64,000 bases of DNA from Salvator merianae (GCA_003586115.2 QVOM02000116.1:43409024-43473023), one strand, 5' to 3'. Positions 54,001-58,405 are shown, counted from the first letter of the stretch. Translations and numbers: made by a program. The notes: a model not told the origin generated them from the sequence alone.

Positions 54001-56530
54001 AAAACTATGCTATACAAACTCTGGCTTATAGGAGGTATATCTGTATTTATTTACAAGTTACTGTATATGTTGAGAAGGTATGTAGCAAGCCTCAGAGTGG
54101 TTAAGACAGGTCAGATGTTACTACTGCAGTTCTCATGCATGATTCATATGGGCTTTGGGCTTATACTTTTGAAAAATTCCATTTAGAAGTGGGAGGAACG
54201 ATTTTTGCATTTCTAGATTCATGAAGAATGGCAAAATGATAGAAATCAACTTTGAATTTATCAAAGTGCCAACTACAGGAACAAAAATGCTGGCAAATGT
54301 CATTAGCAAAAGGCTGGGATTCTTATCCTTGATAGCTTTGGACAAGGAAATCAGACTTATCTGTGAAAATCATCAGCAAAAAAGTATACACACACACACA
54401 CACACAAACATTTGATTTGCAAACTAATTTGCATCTTACTTTTGAACTGGGGAAATCAGAATTGTTTCATAATATTTGGCCATGTAGGTTATTCCAAATG
54501 CAGCAGTTTATGAAACTGGGCTTTATAGGGTATAAATTGCTATCTAGTGGTGTTACACTCAATGATTTTTTTTTAAGGGATGAGCACCTTTTTAGATGGG
54601 ATCTCTGATGAAATGAAACAGAAGCACAGAGAACATCTTTTTGCTGTCTCCAAAGATAACCTTGTCGATGCAGCTGAAAAGTGAGTTTGCATTTTAGATT
54701 TCAGAACTTTTGTGCATGCAAAAAACTGTAGGGAATAGAAGAGTGTTCACAGTACCTTTTTGATTATTTTTAAGTATTTTAACTGTTAAGGTTGTTATCC
54801 AATGTGGCTTCACTGAATCTAATTAAACAGTTTGATGTGCAAATATGTTTTTTAACTCTAGTTATGAATTGAATCATATCCATGGTAGAGCTTTGTTAAA
54901 GCTTGTTGAATGGAAAAATATCCTATCCAGTGATTGCAGCGGGAGTCCTTTTGTAGTTCAACAGCAGTTTTTATCTGTAAGGGCTAGCGCCACCTATTGT
55001 CGTCAGGGTTGGTGAGCAGGAATACAACCCAGTGGTGCATTCCTCCTGATACAGACTTAGGGGAATGCAGGGGGGCTACAGACAAAAGCATCTGACAAGT
55101 TAAGTGTCAGCAAATACAAGTATTTAGCCTCAGACATCTCCATAGCTGAGCTACCCATGGAGCAGACCCATCTCCCTTTCCACTGTATATAGCCATAAAG
55201 GAGGATCTTCTGTTACTAAATGAAAGGAAGTGCCAGAAACTTCAGGGATAATGCTGAACTCTGGGATATCTTCCAGATCAATATTGGAAGATGTCCATTG
55301 TCGGCCTTCACTTTTCCATTTATTCTGTCAGTTTCTGTTGGGGTGGGATGGTGTCCAAAGATTGAATAGTGCCAGCCCTGGCTCCAATCCTGTTGCTATC
55401 TGGTTGTGTTGGCAGCAGTGACAAATGCTGCTTGCGTTTTCCTTGATATCGCTGGATGAAGCATGGTAACAATCAATAGGAAACCCAGGAGCTAAATATA
55501 CTGTGCCTTGCTTTGGATTGTTGCATGGGTACTAGATGCTATTACTTACACAGTCAAATTCAAATAATTTTTATTTATTTATTTATGTGTGGCATTTTCC
55601 CAAAGAGCTCAAAGTAGCTTGCATTATTCCCTTCTACTCCATTTTATTATCCCAACAGTACTATGAGAATAGGCTGAGAGGCCATGATTGATCCAAGGTT
55701 GCCAAGCGGGAGTTTGCACTTAGGATCCCATAGATCCTGACACTCTGGGCACTGCTATACACTGCCTCTCAGAAATAACCTTGCTGATATGCCCCCTAGA
55801 GAGGTCTTCTGCATGCACAATACAGTAATCGCTTGTAAAACAATGGTTCTGTTCTAGGAAACCACTTTACTATTCTAATTGCACTAAAGGGAAGAAGCTC
55901 CAATTTTTTTTCCCCCTTACTGCTGGTTTCCAGCAGCTGGCAGCAATCCATACAACCCATTTGCGGGCAATACAATTTGGCATTATGCAAGAAACATTAT
56001 AGCAGTTGTACATGTAACCAGAACTGCAGTACAGAAGATGCTATAGGAGAACAAGGACATCAGACAGCCCAGTGGCTTAAATCTTCAAAGAAGCTGCCCA
56101 TTGTCTGCATGAGTTGGTGCTCTAGTCTTGCCTCCAGATTAGGAGGAATGATACAGTAAGTGGCTCAAGCAGAAGGAATGGGTTACTTTTGATTGATTAT
56201 TTGTATTTAATTTTATGCTTCTCAATTGAAACAATTTTTGTGATGTTGAGAGCCATCATGTTTGAAATACAGTGGTGCATGGAACACATTTTGACATGCT
56301 TTCTGCCCAGTAGGATTTGACACTACTAATATTCCTATCAAATTGGATTAACAGTCAAATCCAAAGGAGGGGAAAAAGAAGAGTTCCCCTTTCAACAAGT
56401 TTCACTAAGTGAAGTGGTTTCATTTGTTGCTTTCAGGTATCTTGCCACTGGGAAGAGCACAAGAGGGTTAGCCATTCTTGGACCAGAAAACCCACATACT
56501 GCAAAAGACCCTTCGTGGGTTATACGATGA
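11481..56530 (+). CDS. PITRM1: PITRM1, presequence protease (27 coding exons, complete)
   Basis: This is a mitochondrial-matrix zinc metallopeptidase of family M16C. It degrades cleaved targeting presequences and other short unstructured peptides, including amyloid-beta. The 27 exons (listed separately) all have GT-AG borders, join in phase, and give 1038 residues; human PITRM1 is 1037. Residues 1-40 are rich in Arg/Lys/Ser without acidic residues until about 37, as expected for a matrix-targeting peptide. The N-terminal half carries the inverted zinc motif HILEH (106-110: His106, catalytic Glu109, His110) and the distal ligand Glu207 in FNEMKGAF. The C-terminal half carries the conserved Arg901 and Tyr907 in [10 protein letters not shown], which line the peptidase chamber. 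No frameshift or premature stop is seen. The start has A at -3 and lies in the CpG island; the next Met is far downstream (residue 99). Identification rests on near-continuous similarity to vertebrate PITRM1 as I know it and on the convergent neighbour PFKP. Confidence 0.97.
12411..12524. mobile_element. Inverted-repeat MITE with TGTAGTT-type core
   Basis: Opens CTGTGGCCTTCCAGATGTTC and closes GGGAACTGTAGTTCAGAAAC then ATGTGGAAGG, the arrangement (CCAGATGTT.. / ..GTAGTTCA) seen in several other copies in the window. Confidence 0.6.
13215..13430 (+). mobile_element. CR1/L2-type LINE 3'-region fragment
   Basis: Reads GGCTGCAACGTCTTGGCCTC then TATAAAATTATGCATGGTTT and AGAGAAAAATTGTTTTCTCT, the region preceding the 3' end in the same LINE group as 30,300 and 50,240. 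In intron 1 of PITRM1. Confidence 0.6.
14553..14661 (+). CDS. PITRM1: PITRM1 exon 2
   Basis: Residues 19-55. Completes the basic presequence and begins the mature protein at the conserved stretch [19 protein letters not shown]. Acceptor TGTACAG, donor GTACTG, ends in phase 0. Intron 2 contains MITE-like sequence from about 14,816, antisense CR1 3' end (15,640-15,840), an antisense SINE and a strong hairpin just before exon 3. Confidence 0.95.
15640..15840 (-). mobile_element. CR1/L2-type LINE 3' end, antisense
   Basis: Carries GGTGGATCAGGCCACAGCCC, CACACAGTGGCCCACAAG and GGCCTTTAGAGGCATCCTGC, aligning with the copies at 8,255 and 18,575. Intron 2 of PITRM1. Confidence 0.65.
15945..16125 (-). 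mobile_element. tRNA-derived SINE, antisense
   Basis: GGACATAGGAGGTTGCGTTG and ACCAAATCAGATCATTGGTT, then the reverse of the tRNA-like head (GCAGCTGAGCTATGATTCTT near 16,096). Same family as the sense copy at 32,605. Confidence 0.6.
16131..16221. repeat. Long intronic hairpin, about 40-bp arms, 10-bp loop
   Basis: Left arm 16,131-16,170 and right arm 16,181-16,221 are reverse complements apart from three or four mismatches or wobbles; both contain the CAAATGACTTT / TTGGAAAGCT blocks. It ends 85 bp before exon 3 and would form a stable stem in the pre-mRNA. Confidence 0.85.
16307..16413 (+). CDS. PITRM1: PITRM1 exon 3
   Basis: Residues 56-90 plus two bases. Reads [20 protein letters not shown] followed by the conserved YLHIARED stretch of the first M16 domain. 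Donor GTAAAC. Intron 3 (1.5 kb) is mostly a MITE (16,471-16,963) and an antisense SINE (17,025-17,310). Confidence 0.96.
16471..16963. mobile_element. MITE-like element, TIR GGCCTTTTCTCACTTACCT
   Basis: Left end GGCCTTTTCTCACTTACCTG; right end on the - strand reads GAGGGTTTTTTGCATTTACA. TAG flanks both sides, possibly a 3-bp duplication. A related left end occurs at about 14,816 (GGCCCTTTTTTACTTACCTC). Non-coding. Confidence 0.4.
17025..17310 (-). mobile_element. tRNA-derived SINE, antisense
   Basis: (ATTT)n at the left, then GGCCCAAGCTCACTCAGTGA and GGGGGTTCAAACCCAGGGAC (reverse of the B-box region). Same family as 33,105-33,315 and 55,560-55,770. Confidence 0.6.
17941..18092 (+). CDS. PITRM1: PITRM1 exon 4 (zinc-binding HxxEH motif)
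   Basis: Residues 91-141 plus one base. Carries [14 protein letters not shown]: the inverted zinc motif HxxEH of M16 proteases, with His106 and His110 as metal ligands and Glu109 as the catalytic base. The end ([13 protein letters not shown]) is invariant in the family. Intron 4 contains an antisense CR1-type 3' end. Confidence 0.98.
18575..18935 (-). mobile_element. CR1/L2-type LINE 3' end, antisense
   Basis: The longest antisense copy: GCATAAGAACATAAGAGGAG, CCTGCTGGATCAGGCCACAA, TCACACAGTGGCC, GGCCTTTAGAGGCACCCTGC, and further TAAAGCTATCTAGGCTAGTT with CGTCACCACCTCTTCTGGTA, which on the - strand is the GGTGGTGACGGCAACTAGCC block of this LINE 3' end. Intron 4. Confidence 0.75.
19039..19153 (+). 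CDS. PITRM1: PITRM1 exon 5
   Basis: Residues 142-179 plus two bases, starting [17 protein letters not shown] and continuing with [19 protein letters not shown], a helical part of domain 1. The intron after it is only 90 bp, the shortest in the gene. Confidence 0.97.
19244..19340 (+). CDS. PITRM1: PITRM1 exon 6 (distal zinc ligand)
   Basis: Residues 180-212, [10 protein letters not shown] through FNEMKGAF. Glu207 in the last motif corresponds to the third zinc ligand of the family (about 100 residues after HxxEH). Ends phase 0. A pentanucleotide microsatellite starts 12 bp into the following intron. That intron (2.4 kb) is dense in MITEs, with a DIRS-like gag fragment and an old antisense SINE. 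Confidence 0.97.
19353..19438 (+). repeat. (TATTC)n pentanucleotide then (GATT)n/(GAAT)n
   Basis: About 11 TATTC units (19,353-19,408) followed by four GATT and three GAAT units. Starts 12 bp after the exon 6 donor. Confidence 0.97.
19680..19858. mobile_element. 180-bp palindromic MITE, copy A
   Basis: Arms start GGCACTTCCTGCACTTGGCC and end GGAGAAAGGGCC; inner blocks GGGACCTGCCATCCACATGC and GCATGCAGATGGCAGGTCCC are reverse complements. 179 bp, matching the 180-bp copies at 26,150 and 29,760. Confidence 0.85.
19860..19985 (+). mobile_element. DIRS-like gag fragment
   Basis: Frame reading [20 protein letters not shown] parallels [20 protein letters not shown] in the longer remnant at 48,340. 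Short, directly next to MITE copy A. Confidence 0.4.
19985..20125 (-). mobile_element. Old antisense tRNA-SINE fragment
   Basis: GTGACTGGCCTCAAATCACC, AGGGAACTTCCATGGCTGAG and TCTCCCAGGTC follow the reverse of the SINE core and head seen at 17,200-17,300. Decayed. Confidence 0.5.
20605..20695. mobile_element. Inverted-repeat MITE, ACTACA family
   Basis: TTCAGGTGTTGCTGAACTAC then AGTTCCCACCAATCC; the distal arm is GAATAGTAGTTCCAAAG. Confidence 0.55.
20931..21032. mobile_element. Inverted-repeat MITE, ACTACA family (best copy)
   Basis: CAGATGTTTCTGAACTACAA with CTCCCATCAATCC on the left and TATGGGAGTTGTAGTTGAAG TATCTGCAGG on the right: the two arms are reverse complements around a short centre. 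Confidence 0.75.
21136..21575. mobile_element. About 440-bp imperfect palindromic MITE
   Basis: Left arm (CTTAGGGAGGCCTGGGACTG; GGTGAGCCCCGTGTAAAAGG; CTGCATTGTGCTTGCACGCA) and right arm (AGCACAATGCATCCCTGCCC; GGGTGAGTTCTGCACAACCT; CCCCAGGACTCTCTAAG) are reverse complements at roughly three bases in four. Explains the overlapping open frames on the - strand here, which are not genes. Confidence 0.7.
21741..21901 (+). CDS. PITRM1: PITRM1 exon 7
   Basis: Residues 213-265 plus two bases. Contains [16 protein letters not shown] and [15 protein letters not shown], highly conserved M16C segments of domain 1. The intron after it has a short MITE fragment (22,793-22,845) and an L2-like tail near 22,865-23,050. 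Confidence 0.97.
23190..23316 (+). CDS. PITRM1: PITRM1 exon 8
   Basis: Residues 266-308: [20 protein letters not shown] and onwards to WDKP, marking the end of domain 1 and the start of domain 2. A copy of the exon's opening bases, GGTTCTTCACA, occurs 18 bp upstream, but only the copy at 23,190 follows an AG in the right phase. Intron 8 shows nothing recognisable. Confidence 0.96.
24139..24227 (+). CDS. PITRM1: PITRM1 exon 9
   Basis: Residues 309-337 plus two bases: [20 protein letters not shown] and a beta strand MVSVSYLLS. Corresponds to the start of domain 2. Intron 9 (1.1 kb) shows no clear repeat. Confidence 0.95.
25323..25451 (+). CDS. PITRM1: PITRM1 exon 10
   Basis: Residues 338-380 plus two bases, with [20 protein letters not shown] and [19 protein letters not shown], the conserved M16 domain-2 helix and turn. 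The intron after it holds an A/T-rich possible L1 3' end (25,640-25,760) and a 180-bp palindromic MITE. Confidence 0.97.
25640..25760 (+). mobile_element. Possible L1 3' terminus
   Basis: GTTGTATATTAATTCTCAAT followed by AAAATTATTATAAAAG and an A-rich end, resembling the AATAAAA..A tail of vertebrate L1. Very short, so uncertain. Confidence 0.3.
26150..26329. mobile_element. 180-bp palindromic MITE, copy B
   Basis: Starts GGCCCTTTCTGCACTTGGCT and ends AAGTGCAGAAAGGGCC, exactly 180 bp. The arms pair across about 75 bp each, with a CAGGCCCTGCGTGGGGCCTG inner stem. Best preserved termini of the three. Confidence 0.9.
26703..26816 (+). CDS. PITRM1: PITRM1 exon 11
   Basis: Residues 381-418 plus two bases: [20 protein letters not shown] and a following helix to VDDVIE. 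The intron after it contains a 360-bp element with about 50-bp terminal inverted repeats (27,122-27,482) and a TATC microsatellite. Confidence 0.96.
27122..27482. mobile_element. 360-bp element with about 50-bp inverted repeats
   Basis: Left arm CTTACGTGACTGATAGATAG CTCTTTTCCATATAAAGCTC CTTT (27,131-27,174) is the near reverse complement of the right arm at 27,427-27,475. The centre is unrelated, partly GC-rich and without ORF. Confidence 0.75.
27565..27593 (+). repeat. (TATC)n microsatellite
   Basis: Tandem TATC units in intron 11. Confidence 0.9.
28245..28341 (+). CDS. PITRM1: PITRM1 exon 12
   Basis: Residues 419-451, including [20 protein letters not shown], a nearly invariant helix of domain 2. 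Intron 12 is the largest (3.6 kb) and holds two fold-back MITEs, a TG/TA microsatellite, a CR1 3' end and an unclassified dispersed repeat. Confidence 0.97.
29534..29715. mobile_element. Palindromic MITE, related but distinct family
   Basis: Left TTCTGCACTGGGTCGTATAC and right (- strand) TTCTGCATTGGCCTGTATAC open a fold-back about 180 bp long. Lies 45 bp before copy C of the 180-bp family. Confidence 0.6.
29760..29939. mobile_element. 180-bp palindromic MITE, copy C
   Basis: Starts CGCCCTGTCTGCACTTGGCC and ends AAGTGCAGAAAGGGCC, exactly 180 bp. Flanked by ACT on both sides, a possible 3-bp target duplication. Confidence 0.88.
30079..30117 (+). repeat. (TG)n(TA)n microsatellite
   Basis: Six or seven TG units followed by about 13 TA units in intron 12. 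Confidence 0.95.
30300..30590 (+). mobile_element. CR1/L2-type LINE 3' end, sense
   Basis: GCAAGAGGTGGTGACAGCGA, TGGATAGCTTTAAGAAAGGA, CAATGGCTACTAGAATGGAT, GGGCCACTGTGTGAAACAGA and CTGGCCTAGATGGGCCGTGG in order, then TTGTGTTCTTG: a nearly complete 3' end of the LINE family whose antisense copies are at 8,255, 15,640 and 18,575. Confidence 0.75.
30825..31000 (+). repeat. Unclassified dispersed repeat, copy 1
   Basis: ACAGTGACTTACACTGGTAA ... GGACCTCTGTGGTTCTCC ... CAGTTTTCCATAGG aligns with 36,080-36,190 and with the - strand of 53,690-53,870. Confidence 0.55.
31944..32078 (+). CDS. PITRM1: PITRM1 exon 13
   Basis: Exactly 45 codons, residues 452-496: [20 protein letters not shown] and [20 protein letters not shown]. 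It leads into the helical hairpin linking the two protease halves. The intron after it is packed with a MITE, two SINEs and a hAT MITE. Confidence 0.97.
32404..32530. mobile_element. Inverted-repeat MITE, ACTACA family
   Basis: GTGGTTCTCAGACAATGGTT, CCTGAACAACAAGTCCCAAC and the opposing GAGAATTGTTGTTCAGGATC with CATCTGGAGG. Intron 13. Confidence 0.55.
32605..32765 (+). mobile_element. tRNA-derived SINE, sense
   Basis: CGCGGCTCAGTGGCAGAATA (A-box region) and CCCAGGTTCAATCCTTGGCA (B box) spaced as in a tRNA gene, followed by a non-tRNA body ending TGGCCTAGGTGGATTGAAAG. Not a functional tRNA. Confidence 0.75.
32890..33048. mobile_element. hAT-superfamily MITE (159 bp) with 8-bp target duplication
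   Basis: Right end GCTACGCCACTG and left end CACAGGCGTAGC form the TIR CAGTGGCGTAGC (left copy with three changes). The identical 8-mer CATTTGCA flanks it at 32,882-32,889 and 33,049-33,056. The interior is very GC-rich (GGCCCCGCCCACCGGCGCGC) in an AT-rich intron. Length, TIR and 8-bp duplication are diagnostic of hAT. Confidence 0.92.
33105..33315 (+). mobile_element. tRNA-derived SINE with L2/CR1-like tail, sense
   Basis: Decayed head, then GTTTGAATCTCCACTCAGTC (B-box region), GGGTGACTTTGGGCCAGTCA core, TACCTCACAGGGTGTTGGGA and a tail ending GGGATAAAAATCCCATAGAT plus TAGA units. Typical squamate SINE core sequence. Confidence 0.75.
33693..33831 (+). CDS. PITRM1: PITRM1 exon 14
   Basis: Residues 497-542 plus one base: [20 protein letters not shown] then a charged Lys/Glu-rich helix ending KKQIYEK, the interdomain linker helix. 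The acceptor (GGTAAAAG) has a poor pyrimidine tract directly before the AG; phase and conservation fix the border. Intron 14 contains a LINE reverse-transcriptase remnant. Confidence 0.93.
34040..34640 (+). mobile_element. LINE remnant: CR1/L2-type reverse transcriptase fragment and tail
   Basis: One frame gives [20 protein letters not shown] (the NYRPISL-like RT block, 34,250-34,310), preceded by a [17 protein letters not shown] block. The 3' part has GTCTTGTAAACCACTTTGAG and GGCAGTATACAAATAAA. In-frame stops; inactive. Confidence 0.6.
35240..35356 (+). CDS. PITRM1: PITRM1 exon 15
   Basis: Residues 543-581 plus one base; [15 protein letters not shown] is the conserved entry to the C-terminal half. 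The donor, GTCTGC, is the weakest in the gene. Intron 15 (1.7 kb) has one copy of an unclassified dispersed repeat (36,080-36,190) and otherwise nothing clear. Confidence 0.93.
36080..36190 (+). repeat. Unclassified dispersed repeat, copy 2
   Basis: ATTGACTTACATTGGTAGAC, GGACCTCCATGGTTTTC and GAGTTTTCCATGG parallel copy 1 at 30,825. Confidence 0.55.
37012..37144 (+). CDS. PITRM1: PITRM1 exon 16
   Basis: Residues 582-625 plus two bases: [20 protein letters not shown] and [20 protein letters not shown], first strand and helix of the third domain. The 3.1-kb intron after it holds L2 tails with a TAGG/TAGA microsatellite and CR1/L2 fragments (38,855-39,415). Confidence 0.98.
37405..37491 (+). 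mobile_element. L2/CR1-like 3' tail with TAGG/TAGA microsatellite
   Basis: ATTGTAAACCAGTTTTAGAT, AAAAGCGGTATAGAAAAG, then tandem TAGG and TAGA. A similar tail plus TAGG repeat is at 17,640-17,720. Confidence 0.55.
37505..37560 (+). mobile_element. Half copy of the ACTACA-family MITE
   Basis: TTTTGGACTACAATTCCCAT followed by CATCCGTTGGCTATCCTGAC; the other arm is missing. Confidence 0.5.
38855..39415. mobile_element. Nested CR1/L2-type LINE fragments
   Basis: 38,855-38,985 (+): GAGGAAGTGGTGATCGCCAC, GCATGGTTTTAAAAAAGGGT. 38,990-39,330 (-): L2-like 3' region, with TATTTATTTGGATTTTTATC at the left. 39,355-39,415 (+): GATGGGATGCTGAACTAGAT, the continuation of the first block, so the second fragment interrupts the first. 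Confidence 0.55.
40223..40343 (+). CDS. PITRM1: PITRM1 exon 17
   Basis: Residues 626-666: [20 protein letters not shown], then [20 protein letters not shown], matching the family's third-domain beta segment. Ends phase 0. Intron 17 has a small MITE copy just after the exon (40,358-40,410). Confidence 0.97.
41646..41722 (+). CDS. PITRM1: PITRM1 exon 18
   Basis: Residues 667-691 plus two bases: [20 protein letters not shown] then SEIFN. Short exon, donor GTATTG. Intron 18 shows nothing recognisable. Confidence 0.95.
42696..42861 (+). CDS. PITRM1: PITRM1 exon 19
   Basis: Residues 692-747, the longest exon, with [20 protein letters not shown] and [16 protein letters not shown], hallmark segments of the M16C-associated domain. 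Strong T-rich acceptor. The intron after it has a CR1-type 3' end and two small MITE copies. Confidence 0.98.
43255..43375 (+). mobile_element. CR1/L2-type LINE 3' end
   Basis: GAGCAGGTGAAGGTTTTGCC, GCCACTGTGTGAGACAAGAT, ATCCAGCAGGGCTCCTCTTA then TGTTCTTA: the terminal 110 bp. Confidence 0.65.
43373..43500. mobile_element. Inverted-repeat MITE, ACTACA family
   Basis: GCTGTGGCCTTCAGATATTC at the left, CAACTCCCAGCATTGCAACA in the middle and GGACTGTAGTTCAGCACC at the right. Directly abuts the LINE end. Confidence 0.55.
44532..44632 (+). CDS. PITRM1: PITRM1 exon 20
   Basis: Residues 748-780 plus two bases: [20 protein letters not shown] then [14 protein letters not shown]. Followed by an intron with a CA microsatellite at 44,988-45,026. 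Confidence 0.97.
44988..45026 (+). repeat. (CA)n microsatellite
   Basis: About 16 CA units followed by GAGAGA in intron 20. Confidence 0.95.
46185..46305 (+). CDS. PITRM1: PITRM1 exon 21
   Basis: Residues 781-821: [20 protein letters not shown] and a Lys/Arg-rich segment [14 protein letters not shown] before the last domain. Intron 21 is only 324 bp with no repeat seen. Confidence 0.96.
46630..46701 (+). CDS. PITRM1: PITRM1 exon 22
   Basis: Exactly 24 codons, residues 822-845: [20 protein letters not shown] then KLIT. This loop between domains 3 and 4 is poorly conserved, so the call rests on splice sites, phase 0 at both ends and the TRKL match to the family. Intron 22 (3.2 kb) holds a 5S-SINE, a DIRS-like gag remnant and an L1 remnant. 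Confidence 0.85.
46866..46990 (+). mobile_element. 5S rRNA-derived SINE (SINE3-like)
   Basis: TACTGCTTGGATGGAAGACC then ACCAGGAAATCCCAGGCCTG matches the internal promoter and 3' part of 5S rRNA (TACTTGGATGGGAGACCGCC...), followed by a body with GGGAGAGGGCAATGTCAACC, typical of 5S-SINEs (GGCAATGGCAAACCACCT). The 5' half is lost. Not a 5S gene. Confidence 0.6.
47840..48960 (+). mobile_element. DIRS-like retrotransposon gag remnant
   Basis: Interrupted + frames. The 5' part reads [20 protein letters not shown] then LAEWELP; the 3' part reads [12 protein letters not shown], stop, [20 protein letters not shown]. The WLRHW-(x)n-LPFxGxxxFG pattern is, to my knowledge, characteristic of DIRS-type gag in vertebrates. 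Several stops; dead. The 190-codon frame on the opposite strand (47,722-48,294) is a shadow. Confidence 0.55.
48960..49300 (+). mobile_element. L1 ORF2 C-terminal remnant
   Basis: A frame with stops reads [20 protein letters not shown] then [16 protein letters not shown], stop, NWKKIT, following HVVGR near CCACATGTGGTGGGA. The spacing of FWxxI...AxxxIAxxWK fits the end of L1 ORF2. Directly follows the DIRS remnant. Confidence 0.45.
49866..49978 (+). CDS. PITRM1: PITRM1 exon 23
   Basis: Residues 846-882 plus two bases: [20 protein letters not shown] then [17 protein letters not shown], first strands of domain 4. The intron after it contains a CR1-type fragment (50,240-50,560). Confidence 0.97.
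50240..50560 (+). mobile_element. CR1/L2-type LINE 3'-region fragment
   Basis: TACGAGGAAAGGCTGCAATG, GGGGCTCTTTACTCTTGAAA, GAGAAGAGACATTATTGACA, TTTTCTCCCTTTCCCGAGAT, AGAACCAAGGGTCAGCCATT: the block preceding the 3' end in the same LINE group as 13,215. Intron 23. Confidence 0.65.
51238..51363 (+). CDS. PITRM1: PITRM1 exon 24 (Arg/Tyr active-site pair)
   Basis: Residues 883-924 plus two bases: [20 protein letters not shown] followed by [18 protein letters not shown]. Arg901 and Tyr907 match the conserved pair that the C-terminal domain contributes to substrate binding and transition-state support in M16 enzymes. The intron after it contains GC-rich unclassified sequence at 52,577-52,900. Confidence 0.98.
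53256..53401 (+). CDS. PITRM1: PITRM1 exon 25
   Basis: Residues 925-973 plus one base: [20 protein letters not shown] and [20 protein letters not shown] then VAPSEK. A CR1 3' tail begins within 10 bp of its donor. Confidence 0.97.
53405..53462 (+). mobile_element. CR1 LINE 3' tail at the exon 25 donor
   Basis: GGGGGTTGGACTCGATGACC, CTGGAGGTCCCTTCCAACTC and TATGATTCTCTGATT, the unmistakable CR1 3' end with its octamer-like tail. Only about 55 bp, heavily 5'-truncated. Confidence 0.85.
53690..53890 (-). repeat. Unclassified dispersed repeat, copy 3
   Basis: Read on the - strand, GGCTTACACTGGTTGACTGT, CCAATTTTCCACAGGAAAC and GTTTGCAGGAACCAAAGT align with copies at 30,825 and 36,080. A short related piece is at about 12,955-13,030. 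Confidence 0.5.
54386..54407 (+). repeat. (AC)n microsatellite
   Basis: Ten or so AC units in intron 25. Confidence 0.9.
54578..54680 (+). CDS. PITRM1: PITRM1 exon 26
   Basis: Residues 974-1007 plus two bases: [20 protein letters not shown] then [14 protein letters not shown]. The acceptor follows a T run (TTTTTTTTAAG). Intron 26 contains an antisense SINE. Confidence 0.96.
55560..55770 (-). mobile_element. tRNA-derived SINE, antisense
   Basis: TTTTTATTTATTTATTTATG at the left is the reversed poly-TAAA tail; AAAGAGCTCAAAGTAGCTTG is the reversed L2-like end; CCAAGGTTGCCAAGCGGGAG and GACACTCTGGGCACTGCTAT are core and head. Same family as 33,105. Confidence 0.7.
56437..56530 (+). CDS. PITRM1: PITRM1 exon 27 (terminal coding exon)
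   Basis: Residues 1008-1038 and stop [23 protein letters not shown] then [10 protein letters not shown]. The C-terminus has Arg where human has Gln; length is otherwise the same. The 3' UTR follows directly. Confidence 0.97.
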
Positions 56531-56885
56531 GGCTTACAGTCAGCCTGACTCGACATGAAATCAAGCTAAATGCCAAAACAACTTTGAATCCTACTCATCT
56601 ATAAAAATACTGTCAACCTGAACGGCTTTTGGAGACTGTTGTCTTAAAGAATTTGCATCTGCAGCAGTATCTGAAGAAAGATCTCACCTTTGTCTCTGAT
56701 TGTCCTTGATCTCACACTGAATCTTAGGCTTATGATACTGGTTCAAAGTCATGTGTGACTCAGTTCCCACTGCAGCTGTGGGTTAGTTCCATGTCTTGAC
56801 AGCCAACTATTAAATTTTGTATAAGCAGAGAATTCAAACGCTGATAATTTACAGTAAATAAATCATGTCCAAATAGAACCAGATT
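56531..56885 (+). other. PITRM1: PITRM1 3' UTR (approximate)
   Basis: Non-coding sequence after the stop codon. The end is inferred from the first good poly(A) signal, AATAAA at 56,857-56,862; cleavage is expected 10-30 bp later. Longer isoforms cannot be excluded. Confidence 0.5.
56857..56862 (+). terminator. PITRM1: PITRM1 poly(A) signal AATAAA
   Basis: Canonical hexamer about 330 bp after the stop codon in the sense orientation, the first AATAAA in the 3' UTR. Assignment is by position only. Confidence 0.55.
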
Positions 56886-57959
56886 TTTTTATTACATACA
56901 TGTGATTAACTGATACTCTTCTATAGTTTTACTTGACTGTTTTATAGCAGTAAATATTTTGGGATCTGACCAGTTTGCTTATTATGGAATTTGTTCCTCA
57001 GAAAGTGGCACTGTAAAGGTAAGCAAGAGAATGCAAGCTGTCCTTCGCACATTATACATTTTTGTCTGAAATCGTTCTTAGAGAAGATGAGCTAGGAAAA
57101 CTGGATTTTTTTGTGTGATTAGGGCTGGTTGCTTTATCCCAGTAACAGATTACACTTTCACTGTATAAAACTCCTTGGCACCAGACTGTTGCTTCCGGAT
57201 GTTTCCATTAAATTGTGTGTGATTTAAAAAAAATAATAATAATAATTATGGACTTTACCTTTGAACGACTGAAAGGTTACTCCCAGCAGCTGAAGGCTTT
57301 TCTTTTCAGGCAACCATAGAAAGATCAAATTGCAGGGCTTCGTGCCCTTATGGCCCAACTTTGCTCTCTTCAACTTTATGGTGTGTGAGTTGCAGCCTGT
57401 GTGAGGCTTCTTGTAAGTGTAATCTGCTCCACTGCCCTGCCTGCTGAAGAATTTCCATTTATTTGCATTGGGTTTAACACAGTGCAAGTAAGAGAAATTC
57501 TCAGGTGGGTTGGTCAGCCCAAAGAACATCAATGGAAGTTGCAGGCAGGCAGGCAGGCCAACCCCAATGCAAGTCAACAGAAATTCCAGGTGGACGCACT
57601 AACCCAATACAAATCAAAGGAGGTTTTGCAGCGGTTTCCAAAAACCCAGATTTGTATTTATTGCAGTCGCTCAATTCACACAGTTATCTTTTACATGCCA
57701 TTCTTCCAGAACTGAACTGCTGCATAAATCAAGGTTACATCTTCAATTACTATATGGATGGATGGTGAAGTGGTGTTCTATCACTTCCTCTTCCCTATGT
57801 GAGCTTTTGCAGAAAAGAGTGAGCCAAAGCCTTGCTAATACATAGATCAGCAATCATCAATGCCTTAAGTAAATTTAAATTCCTTGTGAGAACTGTAGTT
57901 TCTAGAAGATGTAGTAAGAGTAATCCATGCATGTAGTCTGCAACATAAATAACTCCAGA
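56886..57959. other. Convergent PITRM1-PFKP intergenic spacer
   Basis: About 1.1 kb between the inferred 3' ends. It contains an AATAATAATAAT stretch (57,223-57,247) and four tandem CAGG units (57,541-57,561). No ORF or element I can support. Confidence 0.6.
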
Positions 57960-58405
57960 ACTTATTTTTAATACAGTATTTTATTCTGATTGAGTCATAC
58001 ATAAGGGTTTTTTTTTGTTTTGTTTTTTCAGTCTGACACAAAACTAAGCCTCTGTAATATGCTCTTAAGTGTAAACACTATCTGGTAAAAGTGCAAGAGA
58101 TGAATAACATCACACTGAGTGCATAGAACTGTTTGCACAGGTTATTGTTGGTAAGGAACACGTTGGTAATTGGGTTTTCCGTGTTACGTTAGGCTACAGG
58201 TTTTTGTGTGGTGCATATTCAAGAAGCCTAAAACATACCAGGTAGAGGATTTCTGCAACAGCTGCTTTGTTTTTCCATGTAAAGTGCTGGTACAATAACT
58301 TAGATGTTACAAAAGAAGAAGCCGTAACAAATATTCTAAAGCATCACTGACTCACAATGGCGAGCTATTGCAACTTTAATAGGATGGCATCTTGGGGTCA
58401 GCAGC
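57960..58405 (-). other. PFKP: PFKP 3' UTR (approximate)
   Basis: Non-coding DNA after the PFKP stop on the - strand. Its end is inferred from an antisense-strand AATAAA (57,980-57,985 on + reads TTTATT). It contains a T-rich stretch near 58,005-58,030. Longer forms reaching other TTTATT sites near 57,656 are possible. Confidence 0.4.
57980..57985 (-). terminator. PFKP: PFKP candidate poly(A) signal
   Basis: AATAAA on the - strand, 420 bp beyond the stop. Chosen by position only. Confidence 0.4.
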